From Defluviitaleaceae bacterium (GTDB lineage: Bacteria; Bacillota_A; Clostridia; Lachnospirales; WQUN01): a DNA stretch of 6,076 nucleotides. The notes beneath the pieces are model-generated. The model worked only from the letters and a program-made list of their open reading frames with translations. It was not told the origin of the DNA and did no database searches. The first letter of the stretch is position 1; each line of letters opens with the position of its first letter. A program made the translations under genes and the position numbers. Where the stretch lies: NCBI GenBank assembly GCA_009779525.1, contig WREB01000077.1, forward strand, positions 1 to 6,076, in the 5' to 3' direction. This document shows, one piece after another, positions 1 to 6,076 of this stretch.

Positions 1-653
1 CTTATCTTAAACATGAACGCTTCGTTAAGGCCCGATTCCAATATGTGCCTCAACGCTTCCAAAGCGGCCGCGGACATTAAGGCCCTTCGGGGCGTTTTTT
101 TCGCGCACGATTCGCAAAGCGCGCCGTCGGCCCCGAAATAGCGGAGCGATCCAATCCCTTCATCGCCGCACGCGCAGCACGCTCCGGCCTCCGGCGCTAT
201 CCCGTAATATTTAAAGAAGCGGAACAAAAAAACCGCCGAGACCTGCCTCGGCGGGACGCCTTCGTTATTTGCCGCCGCGCGGTCGAGCCTTTTGAGCGTC
301 TTTAACAATAATAGCAAAAGCTCGTCGGCCTGCGTGTCCTCGAGCACCGCCTTCTCGCAGATTTCGGCCGCGTAGTGCGCGTGCCTGAGCGCGTCGTAGT
401 CGCCCCTCACGCGGTAGAAGCTCTCGATCGGCTGCGCCTGCGCCATCGCGAGAAAGGCGCCCCCGTCGTTGATTACGTAGTCGCCGTAGCAAAAAAGCTG
501 CGCGGCGCCAAGGAATTTGGATTTCGCCTTCCTCGCGCCGCGCGCGTATACGTTTAGTTTTCCATGTCCCTTGCATAGGAGCGTGAGGCGCTTGTCGGAC
601 TCGCCAGCCTCAGTTTCGCGGATCACAACGCCCCTCGCCTTGAACGATTTCAT
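1..653 (-). CDS. recO: DNA repair protein RecO (3' end beyond window)
   Basis: RecO acts in the cytoplasm in the RecFOR pathway: it binds ssDNA and SSB, anneals strands and helps RecR load RecA at gaps. The visible 217 residues start MKSFKARGVVIRE, with an N-terminal OB-fold region showing GESDKRLTLLCKGHGKL and YARGARKAKSKFLGA (about residues 17-50). A helical part follows, with a zinc-finger-like set C159-x2-C162-x17-C180-x2-C183. This layout is typical of RecO, which is usually about 240-260 residues, so only the C-terminal tail is missing, off the left edge. The ATG lies 5 bases after the TAA of the upstream oxidoreductase. No good Shine-Dalgarno precedes it (the nearest GGTGG is about 13 bases away), so translation probably depends on coupling to the upstream gene. 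A sugar-gene operon is an odd setting for recO. Identity comes from family resemblance recalled from memory. Confidence 0.93.
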   Translation of the reverse strand, partial: MKSFKARGVVIRETEAGESDKRLTLLCKGHGKLNVYARGARKAKSKFLGAAQLFCYGDYVINDGGAFLAMAQAQPIESFYRVRGDYDALRHAHYAAEICEKAVLEDTQADELLLLLLKTLKRLDRAAANNEGVPPRQVSAVFLFRFFKYYGIAPEAGACCACGDEGIGSLRYFGADGALCESCAKKTPRRALMSAAALEALRHILESGLNEAFMFKI

Positions 654-658
654 CTGGC

Positions 659-1660
659 TTAGATTGCCACCGCCGACTTCGACCTCGAGCTTTCGATCGC
701 CTTGTAGACCATCCCGATGCTCTTGAAATTGTCGCGGCAGTCCGTCTGGGGACGCTTTCCGTTTGCTAGCGCCACAAACATCTCTTCGATGCAGCCCGCG
801 TGGCCGGTATTTTCCATTTGGCCGATTTCTATCGCGTTCTTTTCCGTCGGGTCCGCGCCCCACGGCTTCTTTTTGCCGTCCCAAAAAAGGTCGGCCCTGC
901 CGTCCCAAGCGACGACGCCATCGGCGCACGCGGCCTTCCATTCCGAGTTCCACGGGGTGGTAAGCCCGGTCGCGCACCAACAGCCCCTGTAGTCGAAGAC
1001 GCTCCCGTCCTCCATCTCGAACACGCAGACCGCCGAGGCGTCCCCCTTGTACCAGGACCAAGGCGGGTTGAACTCGACGCAGTACACGCGCGCGGGGTCC
1101 TTGCCGGTCAAAAACCTGGCGGCGTCGAACGTGTGGATCGACATGTCAAGCACGAGCGGGCTCTCCATCTCGTCGCGAAAGCCCCCGAAGCGGGGGTTGA
1201 GTTGGAAGTTCGCCGAAAGCTGGCCGATCGCGCCGAGCTCCCCCGAGCGCAGGAAATTTTTTAACGCCGCGATCTCGGGGTTGTAGCGGTAGTTTTGCAT
1301 CACGAAATATTCTCTTTTGGTCTCGTCGGAGCATTCGACCATTTTTTCGGCGTTTCGCAGGTTTTCCGCCATCGGCTTCTCGCCGAAGACGTGGCAGCCC
1401 ATCCTCAGCGCGGTCGTAACCGTCGCGCAGTGCTGCTCGGGCGGGGTTATGTCGAAGACGACGTCGGCGTTCTCCTTGTCGCACGCCTCGGCGAGCGACT
1501 CGTAGACGGCGCAGTCGAGCGCGAATTCGTCGCGCTTTACAATGGCGCGCGATACGTCAAGGTCCACGAGCGCCGCGATCTTGCAGTCGCCCCGCTTTGA
1601 AGCCGGGCCGATCCACGAATTTGATATGCCGCCGCAGCCGGCGACGATCACCTTAAACAA
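659..1660 (-). CDS. Gfo/Idh/MocA-family NAD(P)-dependent oxidoreductase
   Basis: A 333-residue cytoplasmic dehydrogenase, likely acting on a sugar, inositol or a related polyol; the substrate cannot be told from sequence. The N-terminal Rossmann fold opens MFKVIVAGCGGISN with the dinucleotide-binding glycines G8, G10 and G11, and strand 2 ends LVDLD (31-35), the acidic residues favouring NAD. The family EKP motif is at 94-96 (Lys95 is the usual catalytic lysine). The C-terminal alpha/beta domain follows, with NYRYNP (123-128) and LDMSIHTFDAARFL (171-184), where D172, H176 and D179 fit the family active-site pattern. Length is normal and complete. The start is TTG: AGGAGG lies 8 bases upstream and the protein begins right at the Rossmann strand. 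The stop of the upstream isomerase gene overlaps this Shine-Dalgarno, which implies coupling. The isomerase and this enzyme probably act in one carbohydrate pathway. A purely regulatory or non-catalytic role is less likely because the key residues are intact. Confidence 0.92.
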   Translation of the reverse strand: MFKVIVAGCGGISNSWIGPASKRGDCKIAALVDLDVSRAIVKRDEFALDCAVYESLAEACDKENADVVFDITPPEQHCATVTTALRMGCHVFGEKPMAENLRNAEKMVECSDETKREYFVMQNYRYNPEIAALKNFLRSGELGAIGQLSANFQLNPRFGGFRDEMESPLVLDMSIHTFDAARFLTGKDPARVYCVEFNPPWSWYKGDASAVCVFEMEDGSVFDYRGCWCATGLTTPWNSEWKAACADGVVAWDGRADLFWDGKKKPWGADPTEKNAIEIGQMENTGHAGCIEEMFVALANGKRPQTDCRDNFKSIGMVYKAIESSRSKSAVAI

Positions 1661-1668
1661 AGCGGACG

Positions 1669-1674
1669 CCTCCT
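1669..1674 (-). promoter_or_regulatory. Ribosome binding site for TTG-started oxidoreductase
   Basis: On the minus strand, AGGAGG shares its first A with the TGA stop of the isomerase gene (TGAGGAGG), and 8 bases later comes TTG at 1660-1658. The only nearby in-frame alternative, GTG at codon 4, would cut into the first Rossmann beta strand, so TTG is preferred. Confidence 0.8.
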
Positions 1675-2555
1675 CACGGGTTGGGGATGAAGTCCCCGCC
1701 CCTGCATTCCTTAAGGTACTTGAGCCCGCGCACCTGCCCCGTGTACTCGAGCGCGCCCCTGTACACAGGGTCGTGGAAGCCCTCGATGTCGATGCTTCCC
1801 TTGAAGCCGTTCATACGCAAAATGGTGACTATGTCCGACCAGTTGGTGTCGCCGAAACCGGGCGTGCGGTGCCATACGTACGGCTCGCCGCAGTTAATTC
1901 CGCGCTCGCGTATGATGTCCCACGCGACCGTCGCGTCCTTGCCGTGCAGGCAGAACACCTTCTTAACCCACTTGCGAAGCTGCGGGATCGGGTCCACGAG
2001 CTGCACCATCTGGTGGCAAGGCTCCCACTGCAGGCCGACGTTAGTATCCGGCACCGCCTCGAACATCAGCTCCCAAGCCTTCGAGGAATAGGCGATGTTC
2101 CAGTCGCCCTTGTTCCATTCGCCGCCCATCTCGCAGTTTTCGAACGCGAGCCTCACGTTCTTGTCCGCCGCGCGCTTGGCGAGCCGCGAGAAAACTTTCG
2201 CGAACGCCTCGATGGATTCGTTTACCGGCCGGTCGACTATGCGCCCCGCGAAGCCGGTGACGAGGTCCGCGCCGAATTTGCCGGCCGCGTCGATGCAGCG
2301 CTCCCAGCTCTCACGCGCCTGGGCGCCGCGGTCGTTGTCGACGAGCGGGTTGCCGAACACCGAAAGGCTCGAGACCACGCAGTCCGTCCCCTCGAGGGTT
2401 TTTACGACGTCCTTGGCTATAGCCTCGAGGTCGTTGTCCCCGACCTTTTCCCAAAATGTCATTGAGAAGGACTCGAATCCCAGGTCGACCAGTTTTTTTA
2501 GCTTTTCCTTTGCGTCGCTCGGCCCGATGAGCGTGCCGATCTTTATGTCTTGCAT
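1674..2555 (-). CDS. Sugar phosphate isomerase/epimerase (xylose-isomerase-like TIM barrel)
   Basis: A 293-residue cytoplasmic protein of the xylose isomerase-like / AP-endonuclease-2 TIM-barrel superfamily, whose members isomerise, epimerise or dehydrate sugars and inositol derivatives using a divalent metal. Likely metal ligands and active-site residues sit at the expected strand ends: E139 in LAFENCEMGG, E178 and H181 in LQWEPCHQM, H204 in LHGKD, and E258 in IDIEGFHDP. Where many relatives have Asp before Pro (DPGH), this one has Glu (WEPCH); I recall this as a feature of one subfamily rather than a defect. HRTPGFGDTNW (229-239) and the C-terminal RGG are other subfamily-like blocks. The start is chosen at ATG 2555 because GGGAGG precedes it by 8 bases; the frame stays open upstream to 2717, but that part looks unlike protein and covers the promoter. 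It is first in a run with the oxidoreductase (13-base gap) and recO, so isomerisation and redox of one sugar is the likely theme. Substrate unknown. Confidence 0.92.
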   Translation of the reverse strand: MQDIKIGTLIGPSDAKEKLKKLVDLGFESFSMTFWEKVGDNDLEAIAKDVVKTLEGTDCVVSSLSVFGNPLVDNDRGAQARESWERCIDAAGKFGADLVTGFAGRIVDRPVNESIEAFAKVFSRLAKRAADKNVRLAFENCEMGGEWNKGDWNIAYSSKAWELMFEAVPDTNVGLQWEPCHQMVQLVDPIPQLRKWVKKVFCLHGKDATVAWDIIRERGINCGEPYVWHRTPGFGDTNWSDIVTILRMNGFKGSIDIEGFHDPVYRGALEYTGQVRGLKYLKECRGGDFIPNP

Positions 2556-2563
2556 GGTGGGCG

Positions 2564-2569
2564 CCTCCC
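2564..2569 (-). promoter_or_regulatory. Ribosome binding site of the isomerase gene
   Basis: GGGAGG on the minus strand, 8 bases before the ATG at 2555-2553. It fixes the start of the isomerase and rules out the 54-residue upstream extension of the same frame. Confidence 0.8.
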
Positions 2570-2598
2570 GTAAAGATTTGTCGCGTCGCCGCGCCCAA

Positions 2599-2638
2599 CG
2601 ATTATATAATATCCCGCGCAAAAAAACATATATAATCG
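2599..2638. repeat. 10-base inverted repeat in the divergent promoter region
   Basis: CGATTATATA (2599-2608) is perfectly matched by TATATAATCG (2629-2638) on the same strand, with centres 30 bases apart. That is about three helical turns, the spacing expected if a dimer or a looping regulator binds one face of the DNA. The left arm covers the minus-strand -10 box. A further palindrome, AATCG-G-CGATT, starts in the right arm (2634-2644). It could be an operator shared by both operons, or just AT-rich promoter elements that happen to mirror each other. Confidence 0.4.
2601..2629 (-). promoter_or_regulatory. Candidate promoter for the isomerase-oxidoreductase-recO operon
   Basis: A perfect TATAAT reads on the minus strand at 2606-2601, giving an mRNA start near 2594 and a leader of about 40 bases before the isomerase ATG. 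Upstream on the same strand is a run of seven T (2626-2620). No good -35 box is seen at 16-18 bases (best is ATGTTT at 2629-2624), so it may be weak or need an activator. The -10 box lies inside the left arm of the inverted repeat at 2599-2638. Confidence 0.4.
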
Positions 2639-2642
2639 GCGA

Positions 2643-2677
2643 TTGCCGTAGCGGGCCGCTTCGGTTTAATGTATAAT
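2643..2677 (+). promoter_or_regulatory. Candidate promoter for the surface-protein operon
   Basis: TTGCCG (2643-2648) and TTTAAT (2665-2670) are 16 bases apart and resemble -35 and -10 boxes. A perfect TATAAT follows at 2672-2677, but it is 23 bases from that -35. Either box would start the mRNA about 30-40 bases before the ATG at 2718. The choice between the two -10 boxes is unclear. Confidence 0.4.
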
Positions 2678-2707
2678 GCAAGATGGCAGTTCCTTCACCT
2701 ATCACGC

Positions 2708-2714
2708 GGAGGTG
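2708..2714 (+). promoter_or_regulatory. Ribosome binding site of the large surface-protein gene
   Basis: GGAGGTG, a seven-base match to the 16S rRNA 3' end, with GGAGG 5 bases before ATG 2718. It decides the start against an earlier in-frame ATG at 2676, which overlaps the promoter -10 and would place 14 non-signal residues before the signal peptide. Confidence 0.85.
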
Positions 2715-2717
2715 CAA

Positions 2718-2792
2718 ATGAAAAAAACCGCGCTGGCGGCGCTCGCGTTCGCATTGATAATCCCGCTTCTAATGCCTGCGTCCGCGCACGCG
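2718..2792 (+). other. Sec signal peptide of the surface protein
   Basis: Residues 1-25: a short basic start (MKK), about 16 hydrophobic residues rich in Ala and Leu, then PASAHA before Tyr26. AHA|Y fits a type I signal peptidase site. There is no lipobox cysteine, so it is not a lipoprotein. Confidence 0.85.
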
Positions 2793-5681
2793 TACACGGA
2801 CGGCTACATCTATTCCGACCCGGTCGCAAACGCGTACGCTGGAAGGAAGGCGGCCGTCGAGCTGATACAGAACCTGAGCTTCGCCGACATGCCGGCGAAC
2901 GCGTCGCAGCAGGACGCGATCGTGCGAAGCGGCGTGCTTAACATGATTAAGCGCTACGAACCAAACTACAACCCGTCCGAGATCGTGACCAAAGAAGACG
3001 CGATCGCCTTCGCGCTTCGCGCCGTGGGGCTCGAGGACGAGGCGCAGGCGGCTTCGCTTGACCTGATGATGAGGCTCCCCGTCAACTCGCCGCTTCGCGA
3101 GATATGGTCGCTCGGATATCTTTTGCTGGCGCGCGACATGGGGCTTATTAGCGCCGTGCAGTACGCGGACGCGACTTCTCTCGACCCTTCGATCCTCGAC
3201 GCTTCGACAAGCTTCATACGCAACGCCCCCGTTACCCGCGAGGAAATCGCGGACTACATAGCGAAGGCCCTCCTTTATAGAAACCCAAACGTGTTCGCAT
3301 CCACGGCGACGCAGCAGTCGATATATACCTTCAGCGACTGGCAGGAAATCGCGCCCGACCGCGTAAATTCGGTCGAGCGGATGCTTCGGACGCGCATAAT
3401 GCAAGGCGGCGGCGGCAGGTTTAACCCCAAGGGAAATGTCACCAAGCTCGACACAGCGATGATTCTTCGCAACATGGACAGGCTGCACTACGAAATCGTC
3501 GGGCTCCGCAAAAAGACCGGAACCGTCGCGGGCATGAAGGACGCCCAGGCGGTCGGCACAGGCACCGGGCTGCTCTCGCGCACGATTTACGTGCGCGGCT
3601 CCGACGGAAAAGTCGACACGTTCTTGTACCGGACGACGGTGAGCTCCTCCCCGCAGGACGGGCCGGAGGACGCGGTCGTGCTTCGCATGGGCGCGGTCGC
3701 GGGGCTGGCGTCGCTTGAGGAAGGCGACAGGATAGAGTATTTGGTCGAGCCTTCAACCGGCGCGGTATGGTACGTCCAGGTCACCGGCGGATTAGAGTTG
3801 CAAAGCATCCGCGGAAGGCTTTCAAACATAGACGCGCAAGCCGGGACCGTGACGTTTACGGACGAATCGGGCAAGTCGCACGCGTTCGTCATGGCCGACG
3901 GCCTGTACGGGACCGAGGCGGACGGAAGCGGCTACGTCAAGTACGACAACGAGAAGCGCCCGGTGCGCACGTTCCCGGTCAACGCCCTCTACGACGCCTC
4001 GGTCGTAAACAACGTGATCGTGTCGCTTAAATATTTCGGCGACCCGGTGCTTTACCCCGAAACGCGCGGGATCGTGCTCGAAAACGAGCCGCTGCTTGGC
4101 TACATAACGATACGCGGCCCCGACGGGCTTGAGGCGACTTACAACTACAATTCCGGGGCGCTGCGCGCGCAAAAGCGCGAATACTACGACATGCGCGACA
4201 CGTTGGCCTCGATACATTCCATTTTCCCCGACTTCTACTTCAACCCGCGCGAGGCCGACATGTCGGAGATCGAGCCGGGCGACATAGTCTCGTTTAGGAC
4301 AAGCGGCCTAGACCCGGCATTTATCACGAGCCTCAGCGCAGCGGTCAACTACGCGACGCGCTACGGGCGGGTGCGCGAAACATCCGGCGACGGCGGCGAA
4401 ACGGAAATCCTCATGCAGTTCGAAAACGGCGCGACTTCGTGGTTCACGCTCGTCGAAGGCATTTATATAGCGCGAAACGGCAAGCCCGTCGCGGCGGACG
4501 AAATACGCCCCGGCGACTGGGCGAGGCTCCTTGTCAACCAGGCCGTGATTTCGCCCGGCTACATGATCGAGTCGGTCAAGGAGGTGCGGCTCGAAAACGT
4601 GGCGCACTCGATCGAAACGATAATCAAGGGCAGGATGTCCGGTATAAACATGGTGCAAAGCAGGCTGAGCGTGCTTGACGCGACGGAGCTGACCGACGCG
4701 GGCTGGACAAACTACAGGCAGATCGCGCAGTTTAACATAGCGAACAAAGAAATCGAGTACTTCCACGACGGAAAGCCCGTGACGCTTTCCTACGTCAACC
4801 AATACTTGTCGAGGACGGACGCCGACGTCTACATAGCGCTAGAAAACCGCTACTCGGGGCCGGCGGTGCGCGTCGTGTCGATTAGGACCGGCCGCGACGA
4901 GCTGCTTCGCCCCGACACGGTGATCGCGACGGACGGCGTCGGAAGCTTCATGATTTTATCGAACGACGGGTTTATTTCGACCGACCCCGGCACGATCGTG
5001 CGCAGAAACGGAAGGCTCGTCGACGGGACGCATATCTTCGCGCCCGACTACGCCGTAGTGTCGCTCAACGGCCATAACGCGGCGGCGGTCGTGGACATAA
5101 CGCAAGCGCCCTCGACCGCGGGAGTGCAGATAATGCGCGGGCGCGTCTACAGCGTCGACATGGGCAAAAGCTTCAAGGTGCAGTCGATTTCGCTCTTCGA
5201 CGGGCACAACTGGATCTACACCCCGATACAGCGCGAGTTCACCATCGACAACCGCACGCTGTTCATGAACGCGGGCGGGCTGTTTTCGATAGACGCGTTT
5301 TTGGACTACACCCCGGATTCGGTCGTCGACAACGTCTACACGATAATCGTCGACGGCGCGAGGGCCGCGCGAGTCATCGACGCGCCGTTCGCGAGGAGGT
5401 CGCTTCGTGGGATCATATACGAGGCAGGCGACGGGCAGGTCTCGATTAGGGACGTGCGCGCGTACAACGAATCGACCGGCCAGTGGACGCTGATCTCAAA
5501 CCGCGACGCCACGGCGACGGTGACGATACCTTCCAACGCCGTAATAGTCGACCGCGACGCGCTGATCGGTTCGGGAAATTTAAGGGCGGGCCAGCAGATC
5601 AAAATAATGACCGACGAACTTCCGGACCCGATCGAAAGCGGAATGAATACGACCGGGCACATAATACTGGTTGAGCATTAG
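2718..5681 (+). CDS. Exported SLH-domain surface protein with tandem beta-rich modules
   Basis: A complete 987-residue exported protein. Residues 1-25 are a Sec signal peptide (MKK, a hydrophobic core, then cleavage at AHA|Y). Residues about 45-256 hold three degenerate S-layer-homology repeats, each ending in a TRAE-like motif (VTKED 90-94, VTREE 172-176, VTKLD 241-245), which in known SLH proteins bind pyruvylated or similar secondary cell-wall polymers. Residues about 267-987 are beta-rich and appear to be around eight related modules that start with RGxV-like strands and end near GD-containing strands. No catalytic motif or C-terminal membrane anchor is seen. The protein has no cysteine, in contrast to 14 in the oxidoreductase. 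By inference it sits on the cell wall by its N-terminus with a long stalk or ligand-binding part outside. It is followed after 10 bases by a second exported protein, probably in the same operon. The true function is unknown; an S-layer or cell-wall structural or assembly protein is the best guess. Confidence 0.86.
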   Translation: MKKTALAALAFALIIPLLMPASAHAYTDGYIYSDPVANAYAGRKAAVELIQNLSFADMPANASQQDAIVRSGVLNMIKRYEPNYNPSEIVTKEDAIAFALRAVGLEDEAQAASLDLMMRLPVNSPLREIWSLGYLLLARDMGLISAVQYADATSLDPSILDASTSFIRNAPVTREEIADYIAKALLYRNPNVFASTATQQSIYTFSDWQEIAPDRVNSVERMLRTRIMQGGGGRFNPKGNVTKLDTAMILRNMDRLHYEIVGLRKKTGTVAGMKDAQAVGTGTGLLSRTIYVRGSDGKVDTFLYRTTVSSSPQDGPEDAVVLRMGAVAGLASLEEGDRIEYLVEPSTGAVWYVQVTGGLELQSIRGRLSNIDAQAGTVTFTDESGKSHAFVMADGLYGTEADGSGYVKYDNEKRPVRTFPVNALYDASVVNNVIVSLKYFGDPVLYPETRGIVLENEPLLGYITIRGPDGLEATYNYNSGALRAQKREYYDMRDTLASIHSIFPDFYFNPREADMSEIEPGDIVSFRTSGLDPAFITSLSAAVNYATRYGRVRETSGDGGETEILMQFENGATSWFTLVEGIYIARNGKPVAADEIRPGDWARLLVNQAVISPGYMIESVKEVRLENVAHSIETIIKGRMSGINMVQSRLSVLDATELTDAGWTNYRQIAQFNIANKEIEYFHDGKPVTLSYVNQYLSRTDADVYIALENRYSGPAVRVVSIRTGRDELLRPDTVIATDGVGSFMILSNDGFISTDPGTIVRRNGRLVDGTHIFAPDYAVVSLNGHNAAAVVDITQAPSTAGVQIMRGRVYSVDMGKSFKVQSISLFDGHNWIYTPIQREFTIDNRTLFMNAGGLFSIDAFLDYTPDSVVDNVYTIIVDGARAARVIDAPFARRSLRGIIYEAGDGQVSIRDVRAYNESTGQWTLISNRDATATVTIPSNAVIVDRDALIGSGNLRAGQQIKIMTDELPDPIESGMNTTGHIILVEH
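2844..3485 (+). other. Three degenerate SLH repeats (residues 43-256)
   Basis: Repeat 1 has SFAD (54-57), SGVL (71-74) and VTKED. Repeat 2 has MGLI (141-144) and VTREE but lacks a clear F-x-D opening and has a long insert. Repeat 3 is the best match: FSDW (205-208), a helix, RIMQGG, GRFNP (233-237) and VTKLD with a following helix. Three repeats is the usual number for one SLH anchoring unit. The TRAE-like motifs are 82 and 69 residues apart, longer than the usual 55-60. Confidence 0.72.
3516..5678 (+). repeat. Array of about eight beta-rich modules (protein level)
   Basis: By comparing the protein with itself, similar strand openings recur at residues about 267 (GTVAG), 365 (RGRLSNI), 450 (RGIVLEN), 548 (RYGRVRE), 637 (KGRMSGI), 735 (VIATDGVGSF), 807 (RGRVYSV) and 897 (RGIIYEA), 68-102 residues apart. 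Module ends resemble each other: LEEGDRIEYLV, IEPGDIVSFRT, IRPGDWARLLV and LRAGQQIKIMT. Several carry a mid-module turn such as RNGKPV (586-591), HDGKPV (683-688) or RNGRLV (763-768). DNA-level repetition is not evident, so the duplications are old. Exact borders are uncertain. Confidence 0.55.
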
Positions 5682-5691
5682 GGGGGCGCGA

Positions 5692-6076
5692 ATGAACCGG
5701 CTTAAAAAATACATGAGCGCGTTTTTGGCGGCCGCGGTGATAATTTCCGCGTCGCCCCAGGCGGGACCAATGGTCGTCCGCGCGCAGCTAGGCGACATGG
5801 GGTTTTTCGGGGGGATAAGCGAAGGGCGTAGGCTCCCCAGCACGACCGAGATCCTCATCGCCGAAAAATCCAGCTCGAGCGGCAAGGCAAGCAGCCGCGA
5901 GACGTTTAACTACAAAGAGTTCACGTTTATAAACGGGCGCCCGCAGGAAATTAACGGGCTTATCGAAATCGCGATAGGCGGCGGGGTGGTTCCGGGACAA
6001 GCGACCGGTTCGTTTTCCGTCGGCTACAGGGTGTTCCCAAGCCCCGACGACAACAACGCCTCCACGATAAGCCGCA
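5692..6076 (+). CDS. Exported protein of unknown function (3' end beyond window)
   Basis: An open frame of 128 visible residues without a stop, running off the right edge. It starts 10 bases after the stop of the surface-protein gene; AGGGGGG ends 5 bases before the ATG, so co-translation from one mRNA is likely. The N-terminus MNRLKKYMSAFLAAAVIISA is a Sec signal peptide (basic start, hydrophobic core); cleavage is likely near VRA|Q (residue 31). After a Ser-rich stretch (60-69), beta-like segments follow: NYKEFTFINGRPQEINGLIEIAIGG split over residues 73-98, and GSFSVGYRVF (106-115). It has no cysteine so far. INGRP resembles the NGKP turns in the modules of the upstream protein, hinting at a shared fold, but this is only a short match. 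I do not recognise the family. The envelope location and operon partner suggest joint work at the cell surface. Confidence 0.7.
   Translation, partial: MNRLKKYMSAFLAAAVIISASPQAGPMVVRAQLGDMGFFGGISEGRRLPSTTEILIAEKSSSSGKASSRETFNYKEFTFINGRPQEINGLIEIAIGGGVVPGQATGSFSVGYRVFPSPDDNNASTISR

Noticed and set aside
265..576. Minus-strand open frame within recO in another frame
   Set aside because: The recO frame over the same bases encodes a full family match including the four-cysteine motif; this one is Arg-rich noise.
1542..2465. Plus-strand open frame of 307 codons opposite the isomerase
   Set aside because: It lies antisense to two well-supported enzymes, has no Shine-Dalgarno or recognisable protein features, and is Arg/Val/Ala/Pro-rich as expected for the shadow of a GC-rich gene.
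2617..2636. Run of seven A after a GC stretch (CGCGC then A7), considered as a terminator
   Set aside because: No stable hairpin precedes the run on either strand, and both neighbouring genes point away, so no terminator is needed here.
2556..2717. 54-codon upstream extension of the isomerase frame
   Set aside because: It covers the divergent promoter region, its residues do not look like the family N-terminus, and GGGAGG sits 8 bases before the internal ATG at 2555.
2676..2717. Earlier in-frame ATG for the surface protein at 2676
   Set aside because: It overlaps the -10 box, has no ribosome binding site, and would put 14 polar residues before a clear signal peptide. ATG 2718 has GGAGGTG.
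2769..3488. Minus-strand open frame of 239 codons opposite the surface-protein gene
   Set aside because: A shadow of the real gene: very rich in Arg, Val and His, with no ribosome binding site and no family resemblance.

Overview
This is bacterial chromosomal DNA, GC-rich by eye, with dense coding, strong GGAGG-type ribosome binding sites and short intergenic gaps. It holds five genes in two divergent blocks that fire away from one 162-base intergenic region (2556-2717). SLH-type surface anchoring, cysteine-free exported proteins and clean Shine-Dalgarno sites suggest a low-oxygen Bacillota (Clostridia-like) organism. This is inference; no rRNA or species-level marker is present.

Left block, minus strand (1-2555), in transcription order: a xylose-isomerase-like TIM-barrel sugar isomerase/epimerase (2555-1674), a Gfo/Idh/MocA-family NAD(P)-dependent oxidoreductase (1660-659, TTG start), and recO (653 to beyond base 1), the recombination mediator. 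Gaps are only 13 and 5 bases, so the three are probably co-transcribed and partly translationally coupled. The first two form a typical carbohydrate or polyol redox/isomerisation pair. recO looks like a housekeeping gene that sits in the same transcript.

Right block, plus strand (2718-6076): a 987-residue exported protein with a Sec signal peptide, three degenerate S-layer-homology (SLH) repeats and about 720 residues of tandem beta-rich modules, then, 10 bases later, the start of a second exported protein that runs off the window. They look like a two-gene cell-envelope operon of unknown job.

The intergenic region holds TATAAT-like boxes for both directions and a perfect 10-base inverted repeat (2599-2608 / 2629-2638) over the minus-strand -10 box. 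The least explained material is the module array of the large surface protein and its secreted partner. I see no mobile element, CRISPR array, tRNA or rRNA.
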